The position numbers and the translations under genes were made by a program. A stretch of DNA of 6,875 nt from Planctomycetota bacterium (lineage in GTDB: Bacteria > Planctomycetota > Phycisphaerae > SM23-33): NCBI GenBank assembly GCA_021160865.1, contig JAGHBS010000108.1, forward strand, positions 1 through 6,875. Direction: 5' to 3'. Positions 6,096 to 6,875 of the stretch are shown here, piece after piece; the stretch's first letter is position 1; each line of letters opens with the position of its first letter. The notes below the pieces were generated by a model. That model was not told the origin of the DNA, made no database searches, and saw nothing but the letters and a program-made list of their open reading frames with translations.

Positions 6096-6830
6096 ATGGA
6101 AACATTTTTCAAACCGATGTATGATTCTCAAGCCACCTTCGATAATAATAAGGTAAAAATGACAAAGATAAACTCGCAATCACAGGACAATCCATTTCAG
6201 AACCTGGCTAATCGATATGATAAATGGTTCGATAGCCCAAGGGGAAAGGAAATCTTCTCGTTAGAGGTCGCTTGTTTACAACGATTGATTGGCAATCTCG
6301 AAGGTCGCTGGCTTGAAGTAGGCGTTGGTACAGGGAGGTTTGCAAAGGCACTTGGGATTAAAGAGGGCATTGACCCTGCTCAAGCAGTGTTGAAGATAGC
6401 AGCTGACCGTGGCATCAAGGTAAAACTCGCCCGGGCTGAAAACACTCCGTATCCAGCCGAAACCTTCGATGGGCTTTTAATGGTCGTGACCATCTGCTTT
6501 TTAGACAACCCTGCCGAAGCACTTGGGGAATGTTATCGTATTTTGAAACAACAAGGGCGACTTATCATCGGGTTAGTACCTGCTGATAGCTCATGGGGAC
6601 GGTTCTATGCTGAAAAGGGGCGAGATAATCATCCCTTTTACTCCGCTGCTAAGTTTTATACTTGTCAGGAGGTCATCGAACTTGCCAACAAAGTCGGACC
6701 AACCTTTTATGCTGCTCGAAGTTGCTTATTCGATCCACCCGAGGAAATCGAGAGAAATCTTTCAAAAGAGATTCATCCGGGAACTGACCCTTCAGCAGGG
6801 TTCGTAGCAATGGATTTCAGGAAAGTTTAG
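6096..6830 (+). CDS. Class I SAM-dependent methyltransferase (Methyltransf_11 type)
   Basis: A protein of up to 244 residues with the Rossmann-like fold of UbiE/small-molecule type methyltransferases, which transfer a methyl group from S-adenosylmethionine in the cytoplasm. Visible parts: YDKWFDSPRG (41-50), motif I LEVGVGTGR for SAM binding (73-81), an acidic post-I residue in GIDPA (91-95), ARAENTPYPAETFDGLLMVVT covering the adenine-binding and motif II region (112-132), and RILKQQGRLIIG, motif III (148-159). The acceptor substrate cannot be read from the sequence. The start is uncertain. ATG 6096 has AAAAGG 9 bases upstream, and ATG 6159 has AAGG 5 bases upstream and would give 223 residues beginning close to the conserved NPFQNLANRYD. 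The first ~30 residues are polar, Asn/Gln/Lys-rich and not typical of the fold, so the shorter form is quite possible. The gene is divergent from the MoxR gene. No terminator hairpin is visible in the 45 bases after the stop. Confidence 0.88.
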   Translation: METFFKPMYDSQATFDNNKVKMTKINSQSQDNPFQNLANRYDKWFDSPRGKEIFSLEVACLQRLIGNLEGRWLEVGVGTGRFAKALGIKEGIDPAQAVLKIAADRGIKVKLARAENTPYPAETFDGLLMVVTICFLDNPAEALGECYRILKQQGRLIIGLVPADSSWGRFYAEKGRDNHPFYSAAKFYTCQEVIELANKVGPTFYAARSCLFDPPEEIERNLSKEIHPGTDPSAGFVAMDFRKV

Positions 6831-6875
6831 GTCAATTTTACCATCTTTGCTTTTTACATAAATAAATAGTTGTTA

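Overview
The window carries six protein-coding genes and no RNA genes, mobile elements or CRISPR arrays. It looks like a chromosomal stretch from a Gram-negative bacterium of roughly balanced GC content. My best guess is the Planctomycetota or a close relative. This rests on remembered family character, not on a search: the Der protein has a DIEFYSRHRALRSIRRADVV stretch in its second G domain, and the MoxR protein has a PDLMPSD...GPIFAN...NFNADAEGIKPDD pattern. Both resemble planctomycete versions.

Left part (1-1891, + strand): two tandem genes for neutral/alkaline ceramidase-like zinc hydrolases. The first is cut by the window edge, so only its C-terminal ~173 residues are present. The second is complete at 438 residues. 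Over the shared region they are about 60 % identical by eye, with many silent differences, which points to an old duplication that selection has kept. Neither shows the GDVSP serine motif of true ceramidases where it can be read, the complete copy has no signal peptide, and it lacks the C-terminal immunoglobulin-like domain of classical ceramidases. The substrate is therefore unknown.

Middle part (1869-4792, - strand): der, a double GTPase for 50S ribosome assembly, and mgtE, a CBS-gated Mg2+ channel. der runs tail-to-tail into the second hydrolase gene, and the two stop-codon ends overlap by 23 bases. The mgtE-der gap holds a terminator-like hairpin that also sits in the der leader.

Right part (4947-6830): a MoxR-type AAA+ ATPase on the - strand, upstream of mgtE and without the usual DUF58/von Willebrand partners in view, and a divergent class I SAM-dependent methyltransferase on the + strand. 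The moxR-like gene and mgtE have candidate promoters of the same unusual build: a TTGA-type -35, an 18-base spacer and a run of five to six G directly before the -10.

The genes do not form one pathway. Housekeeping functions (der, mgtE, MoxR) sit beside a small paralogous hydrolase cluster and a methyltransferase. I do not see a convincing new defence or biosynthetic system. The items most worth a second look are the non-canonical ceramidase-like pair, the shared G-run promoter architecture and the partnerless MoxR gene.
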